Assembly (NCBI GenBank): GCA_003599475.1 | Contig: QZKK01000235.1 | Coordinates: forward strand, 1 to 27,405 | DNA from: Desulfobacteraceae bacterium | GTDB lineage: Bacteria; Desulfobacterota; Desulfobacteria; Desulfobacterales; SURF-15 | Direction: 5' to 3' | DNA: 27,405 nt | In this document: one piece after another, positions 24,001 to 27,405 of the stretch | Position numbering within the stretch: position 1 is the stretch's first letter | Layout of the letters: each line of letters begins with the position of its first letter | Translations under genes and position numbers: made by a program | Notes under the pieces: generated by a model | Seen by the model: only the letters and a program-made list of their open reading frames with translations | What the model was told of the DNA's origin: nothing | The model's database searches: none

Positions 24001-24478
24001 TGCCGGAATCGTGCCCAATCCGCAGGCGGACCTAGCCGCTTCCTTCGGTGCATCGGTAGGCCCGGACGGATTTTTTCAGGAGGCGGAATTCAAGTGGCGG
24101 CCGGTCGATTCGATCAAGGAGGGCGTATTTGCCTGCGGGCTGGCCCTTTCTCCGCGTTCGATCACCGAAGCCATCGCCACCGCCGAAGCGGCAGCCCAAA
24201 GGTCGATTCGAATTCTATCGCAAAAAAATCTACCGTCCGGAAAAATCGTGGCAAGCGTTCATCATAGCCTTTGCAGCCTGTGTGAACGCTGCATCGATGC
24301 CTGCCCTTACGACGCGCGGAGTTTCGATAAAGAGCTGGAAAAAATCGTCGTGAACCCGGCGATGTGCCAAGGCTGCGGTTCCTGTGCTGCAATTTGCCCG
24401 AACAGCGCTTCGGTTTTGGAAGGATTCAGGGAAGAGCAGATGTTCGAGATCATCGACGCCGCCTTGCAGGGGATATGA
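21011..24478 (+). CDS. Double HdrA-like protein with an embedded CheY-type receiver
   Basis: 1155 aa; ATG 21011 with AGAGGAAGGG before it. Order: first HdrA FAD domain (VVGAGISGIRTAL, about 10-22; RCGMCK), ferredoxins CIGCGLCVPACP (118-129) and CTRCGACEKICP (165-176). A complete receiver follows at about 190-310 (D196/D197, phosphoacceptor D241, T269, K291). HdrA then resumes (EVGSLILSGGASYFEP, QCIGSRDLRTEADFCSNVCC). An HdrA N-terminal-type domain (about 600-700) leads into a second FAD module (VVGGGIAGLTAALAI, then QCVDSREEPRNYCSRVCC) and two terminal 4Fe-4S sites (CSLCERCIDACP, CQGCGSCAAICP). All receiver catalytic residues are intact, so phosphorylation is plausible. Probable second hub of the complex, regulated by the linked kinases. 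A chimeric assembly is unlikely because the frame is continuous for 3.4 kb. Confidence 0.9.
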   Translation: MKRKIGRALVVGAGISGIRTALDLAEAGYGVILIDRSPHLGGVLMQLDYQFPTDRCGMCKMLPLVDRDASSQYCLRKGLFHENIDIMLSTELSAVEGESGKFQVTLRRKPTWVDPNLCIGCGLCVPACPVEVPDAFNAGLALRKAVYLPVPHALPNSYVIDTAACTRCGACEKICPTHAIRLSGQERKKFRILVVDDELIVRDSLKAWLDDEEGFAVETAGSGSEALDKLKQYPYQLMLLDIKMPGMDGVEALKKAKEILPDLQVVMMTAYATVETAVDAMKIGALDYLVKPFDTGVLIPKIIEIYEKREVSRGLQIEVGSLILSGGASYFEPAAGNNMWGYGHLPGVVTSLEFERIMSGTGPTQGRLIRPEDGRPIRKIAWIQCIGSRDLRTEADFCSNVCCMIAVKEALVAGEKFGELDTTIFYMDMRTFGKPYQRYRDEAEKHRNVRFERGRVHSVVVDGTTGQNGEDIVLRYADSGGAIRKEHFDLVVLSVGQRPPAGTRELAEKLDLPLNPWGFIQTVPFSATGTERDGIFLGGAYSGLKDISESVIQASAAALSASRILHSGGGSLAPEQEAIPWRPDLVRETPKILIAVCTCGDTLAEFIKEVDWVSDLKREPTVSGVEFIQNTCTGSGWEALEELIEKQKPNRVLIGACLPYLYTGKIRELSLKSGLHPSLMEVIDTRSAAFQAPDKDEKPDARQIRAGVKSALLAGVAKLKGINPSPVPTIEICQRALVVGGGIAGLTAALAIADHGFEVDLVERGERLGGNLSWLQKTIDGNSVKTLLDDILIKIEKHPRIKAHTGTRVVASSGEVGNFHTVVERAEGGAGTIEHGVTILATGGSEAVPSSYNYGKIEAIITQRELEVKISEGLVDPAKLESVVMIQCVDSREEPRNYCSRVCCASALKHALEFKEKNPDIAVYIFYRDMMSYGFMETYFTRARKSGIIFIQYDVAKKPVVTASGSTENDAKAVQVTAFDPILGRNIRIDADLLVLSAGIVPNPQADLAASFGASVGPDGFFQEAEFKWRPVDSIKEGVFACGLALSPRSITEAIATAEAAAQRSIRILSQKNLPSGKIVASVHHSLCSLCERCIDACPYDARSFDKELEKIVVNPAMCQGCGSCAAICPNSASVLEGFREEQMFEIIDAALQGI

Positions 24479-24618
24479 ACGTCGAATCCCGACAGGGGCG
24501 GGAAACGTCCAACATCGAATGAAGGAACGAATCCCATTCGATAGCCTTTTAGAGGGGTCTAACTGGTCGCCTCGGCGGGCCGGCAGTGCCCTGAACGCTG
24601 AACACTGAACACTGAAAA
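24479..24618. repeat. Mixed intergenic repeats before the kinase gene
   Basis: AACGTCGAATCCCGACAGG, then GGCGGGAAACGTCCAACATC (24479-24520), copies the element at 15180-15262. Further on, CTGAACG-CTGAACA-CTGAACA-CTGAAAA (24591-24618) is a 7-nt array like the right arm at 20950-20980. No gene or clear promoter was seen in this 152-bp spacer. Confidence 0.7.
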
Positions 24619-24630
24619 CTCTCATTGAAC

Positions 24631-26475
24631 ATGAAACGGATCATGAGATCTCTTAAAAACCTGCGGCACAGCCTCGGTTTTAAGCTCACCCTCATCTTCG
24701 GCTCAACGCTGATGCTGTCGATCGCGACCTGGTCACACTTCCTGATCCGCCATGCAAAGACGATCCCGAACCTGGAAAAGGGACTGGAAAGGGGAATGAT
24801 CGTTCCGGCTGTTTTGATCTTGCTGGCGATTTTGATCGTCGTCTCTATCTCCGTCATGCGACTGATTAATCTGCCCATCCGGAAACTCATCATCGGAACT
24901 CACCGCATGGCACGCGGAAATTACGACACCCCGGTTGAAATCAGCCAAAACGATGAAATCGGGCATCTGGCGGCCGCAATCAACCGGATGGGCGGGGAAA
25001 TCGGTCAAAAGCAGGCAGAGCTGAATCGGCAGCGCAATGAATATCAGAATCTTTTCGAGCAGGTACCCTGCCTGATCACCGTTCAAAACAGAGATTACCG
25101 GCTGATCGGTTTCAATCGGGAGTTCTCGGAACATTTCAATCCCAGACTGGGAGACTACTGCTATCATGCCTACAAAGGACGAAATCAGAAATGCGAAAGC
25201 TGTCCTGTGGAGAAAACCTTCATAGACGGAAAGTCTCATTATGCCGAGGAAACCGGCGTGAACAAGGACGGCTCCGCAGCCTATTGGGTGGTCAAGACGT
25301 CGGCCATCCGGAATGAAAAAGGCGATGTCGTGGCCGCCATGGAAATGAGCCTGGATGTTACCCACCGAAGAGAGCTGGAAGAGAAGCTGCAGAGCTCTGA
25401 AAAAAAATACCAGGAGATTTTCAACAAGATCCCCAACCCCGCCTTTGTCCTCGATCAGACGACTCTTGAAATCCTGGATTGCAACCAGAGCGTCCTATCC
25501 GTCTACGGCTTTACAAGGGACGAAATGATCGGCAGATCTTTTCTCGATATCTTCGAACCGCATGATGGAAAGTCCTTCGCCTCGGGGGGAAATAAGGCAG
25601 CCTTGCTGCACAAGGTCAGACATCTGACCCGGCACGGCGACGTCATTTACGTCGATATCCGGGTCTCCCCGTCGGATTACAGCGGAAGCAAGGTGTTTCT
25701 AGTAACCACAAGCGATATCACCCAGCAATTGGAAGCCGAGCGGCAGTTGATCCAGGCCAGCAAGATGGCCACCCTGGGGGAGATGGCGACCGGAATCGCC
25801 CATGAGCTCAACCAACCGCTGTCCGTCATGAAGACCGCAAGCGGCTTCATCCTCCGCAAACTCGAACAGCAGGCGGCCATCGAAGAAGACATCCTCGCCA
25901 CGATGCTCAAAAAAATCGACGGAAACGTGGATCGGGCATCCCGGATCATCCAACACATGCGCCAGTTTGCCAGAAAATCCGATTTCGACAGGCAGCCGGT
26001 GGACGTAAACGAGGCATTGGAGCGGGCTTACGAGATTTTCCGGGAGCAGCTCAAGCTTCGGGGGATCCGGGTCGTGAACAGGACGGGACAGAACCTTCCC
26101 AAAGCTGCAGCCGACCCGAGCCGTTTGGAGCAGGTGTTTATCAATCTGCTGGTCAATGCGCGGGATGCCATCGAGGAGAAATGGGAGGGAAAGACGGCAG
26201 GGGAAGACCAAAGGCGGATCACGCTTGTCACCAGAGCCGAAAAAAAATATATTGTCGTTGAAGTCCACGACACCGGCCCCGGCGTTTCCGATGCGATTGC
26301 CGATAAGATTTTCGAGCCTTTCTTTACCACCAAAGCGGCCGGAAAGGGAACCGGGCTGGGTCTGTACATCAGCTACGGCATCGTGAAGGAATGCGGCGGC
26401 GCCATTCGGGTGCTTCCGTCGACGGAAGGAGGCGCCTGCTTCCTGGTGGAGCTTCCCCTCTGGGATTCGATTTGA
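24631..26475 (+). CDS. Membrane histidine kinase with HAMP and two PAS domains
   Basis: 614 aa from ATG 24631; a TTG at 24625 is a less likely start. Two helices (about 18-38 and 56-79) enclose a very short outer loop, so sensing is probably cytoplasmic or membrane-based. HAMP to about 135. PAS 1 has a C-x10-C-x2-CP motif (CYHAYKGRNQKCESCP), PAS 2 is ordinary (IFNKIPNPAFVLDQ). HisKA with phosphoacceptor His in GIAHELNQPLSV; HATPase NLLVNARDAI, DTGPGVS, FEPFFTTKA, GTGLGL. It is the penultimate plus-strand gene of the window and may phosphorylate the receiver at 26507, the stand-alone receiver, or the receiver inside the double HdrA. Confidence 0.9.
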   Translation: MKRIMRSLKNLRHSLGFKLTLIFGSTLMLSIATWSHFLIRHAKTIPNLEKGLERGMIVPAVLILLAILIVVSISVMRLINLPIRKLIIGTHRMARGNYDTPVEISQNDEIGHLAAAINRMGGEIGQKQAELNRQRNEYQNLFEQVPCLITVQNRDYRLIGFNREFSEHFNPRLGDYCYHAYKGRNQKCESCPVEKTFIDGKSHYAEETGVNKDGSAAYWVVKTSAIRNEKGDVVAAMEMSLDVTHRRELEEKLQSSEKKYQEIFNKIPNPAFVLDQTTLEILDCNQSVLSVYGFTRDEMIGRSFLDIFEPHDGKSFASGGNKAALLHKVRHLTRHGDVIYVDIRVSPSDYSGSKVFLVTTSDITQQLEAERQLIQASKMATLGEMATGIAHELNQPLSVMKTASGFILRKLEQQAAIEEDILATMLKKIDGNVDRASRIIQHMRQFARKSDFDRQPVDVNEALERAYEIFREQLKLRGIRVVNRTGQNLPKAAADPSRLEQVFINLLVNARDAIEEKWEGKTAGEDQRRITLVTRAEKKYIVVEVHDTGPGVSDAIADKIFEPFFTTKAAGKGTGLGLYISYGIVKECGGAIRVLPSTEGGACFLVELPLWDSI

Positions 26476-26506
26476 AACCTCTAACTCGAAAAACTTTTCT
26501 GCTGCC

Positions 26507-27405
26507 ATGGAAAAGAAAATTCTTTTGGTAGATGACGAGGCCGATATTCGCGAAGTGCTGTCCATCTCCCTTTCGGACATGGGCTATAAAACTTTTTCCG
26601 CTGAAAACGGCCGAGAAGCCCTTGAAATTTTCGAGCAAACCCATCCTCCAATCGTGCTGACCGACATCAAGATGCCCGGAATGGACGGTCTTGACCTCCT
26701 CAATCGGATCAAGCAGATCGATCCGGATACCGAAGTGATCATGATCACCGGTCACGGAGATATAAACCTCGCCGTTCGAAGCTTCCAATACGATGCATCC
26801 GACTTCATCACCAAACCGATCGGCGTCGATGCCCTGGAAGCCGCCGTCAAACGCGCCCAGGAAAAGATCCTCGTCCGAACAGAGCTGCGGCAGTACACCG
26901 AAAGGCTCGAATCGCTTCTTCTGGAAAAAACCAAACAGTTGGCTCAGGGTCTTCATCCGGAGGCCTCCGGCACCCGCCCCCCTCGCCCCGGCGGGCTCCA
27001 GCAGGTGCTGGACCGGCTGCCATGCTATCTGCTGCTTTATGACGAAAAGCTTCGGATCACCGCCGCCAACCGCCGGCTCGAGGAGGATTTCGGGGCCGCA
27101 GTCGACCGCCTGTGCTACGAAGTCTTGAGAAAACGGAGCGAACCCTGCCCGGAGTGCCCGGTGTGGAAAACCTTTGCCGATGGGAAGTCCTACCAATATG
27201 AGATGGAGTATGTGCGGAAAAACGGGGAATTTCAGAAAGTCCTCGCCTGGACCTTTCCAATACGGTCTTCGGACGGTGCAACCGCCCAGGTGATGGTCAT
27301 GTCCACCGACATCGCCCAGATCAGCGAGCTCCAGGATCATCTTTCCTCTCTCGGATTGATGATGGGATCTCTCTCCCACGGGATCAAAGGACTTCTGACA
27401 GGCCT
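26507..27405 (+). CDS. Receiver-PAS-histidine kinase, cut by window end
   Basis: The frame opens at ATG 26507 and runs off the right edge after 299 codons without a stop. Residues 1-120 form a receiver (LLVDDEADIREVLSI, phosphoacceptor D53, ITKP with K103). A PAS domain follows (VLDRLPCYLLLYDEKL) with the Cys motif CYEVLRKRSEPCPECP. The visible end is an H-box (SLGLMMGSLSHGIKGLL) with the probable phosphoacceptor His. The architecture matches 9453-11015, but this PAS carries the Cys motif shared with the kinase just upstream. The genes are separated by 31 nt and probably cotranscribed. Ribosome-binding site weak. Confidence 0.85.
   Translation, partial: MEKKILLVDDEADIREVLSISLSDMGYKTFSAENGREALEIFEQTHPPIVLTDIKMPGMDGLDLLNRIKQIDPDTEVIMITGHGDINLAVRSFQYDASDFITKPIGVDALEAAVKRAQEKILVRTELRQYTERLESLLLEKTKQLAQGLHPEASGTRPPRPGGLQQVLDRLPCYLLLYDEKLRITAANRRLEEDFGAAVDRLCYEVLRKRSEPCPECPVWKTFADGKSYQYEMEYVRKNGEFQKVLAWTFPIRSSDGATAQVMVMSTDIAQISELQDHLSSLGLMMGSLSHGIKGLLTG

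Noticed and set aside
1..27405. CRISPR arrays, tRNA or rRNA genes
   Set aside because: No regularly spaced identical repeats with unique spacers and no cloverleaf or rRNA-like segment was recognised; the 7-nt arrays have no spacers.

Overview
The window reads as a chromosomal segment of an anaerobic Desulfobacterota-type bacterium (sulfate reducer or syntroph). The evidence is HdrA-like flavoproteins, a QmoC/HdrD-type membrane iron-sulfur protein, MvhD and FrhB/FdhB-like electron carriers, CooC/CooT nickel proteins, a UGA-containing peroxiredoxin, several sigma-54 activators, NifX-like proteins, and 7-nt-period intergenic repeats. No rRNA, tRNA or CRISPR array was seen. Everything here was read by eye; no database search was run.

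Layout. (1) 1-2761: the tail of a YraQ-like permease converges on a minus-strand group running NifU-like scaffold, CooC-like ATPase, CooT, and a peroxiredoxin whose peroxidatic residue is an in-frame UGA followed by a SECIS-like hairpin. (2) 2774-6317: a probably acquired segment. It is bounded on the left by a broken copy of a sigma-54 activator gene and an IS-like repeat block. It holds a frameshifted EamA transporter, a DUF2917 gene and a divergent MocR-type regulator. (3) 6318-9224: an intact PAS-AAA-Fis sigma-54 activator, divergent from three NifX/NifB-family genes behind a -24/-12 promoter. (4) 9453-12369: a receiver-PAS-histidine kinase convergent with a second PAS-AAA-Fis activator. 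(5) 12630-27405, all plus strand: the centrepiece. It contains a TusA-like protein without the catalytic Cys, a QmoC-HdrD fusion, an HdrA with an inserted GltD/NADPH oxidoreductase module, a stand-alone receiver, MvhD, an FrhB/FdhB-like protein, a double HdrA with an embedded CheY-type receiver domain, a membrane histidine kinase, and a receiver-PAS-kinase cut off by the window end.

How the parts may work together (inference). The region 5 genes look like an electron-confurcating or bifurcating assembly. It would join a pyridine nucleotide (GltD module), an F420/ferredoxin/formate-type donor (FrhB-like), MvhD, a disulfide- or sulfur-carrier-linked site (HdrD plus TusA-like) and the quinone pool (QmoC-like cytochrome b part). 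Transcription probably starts from a well-formed sigma-54 promoter at 12563-12579 under the divergent activator. Two-component proteins are woven through the operon, and a complete receiver sits inside one HdrA polypeptide. This raises the possibility that a flavin-based electron-transfer enzyme is controlled directly by phosphorylation. That double HdrA with a receiver is the most unusual object in the window.
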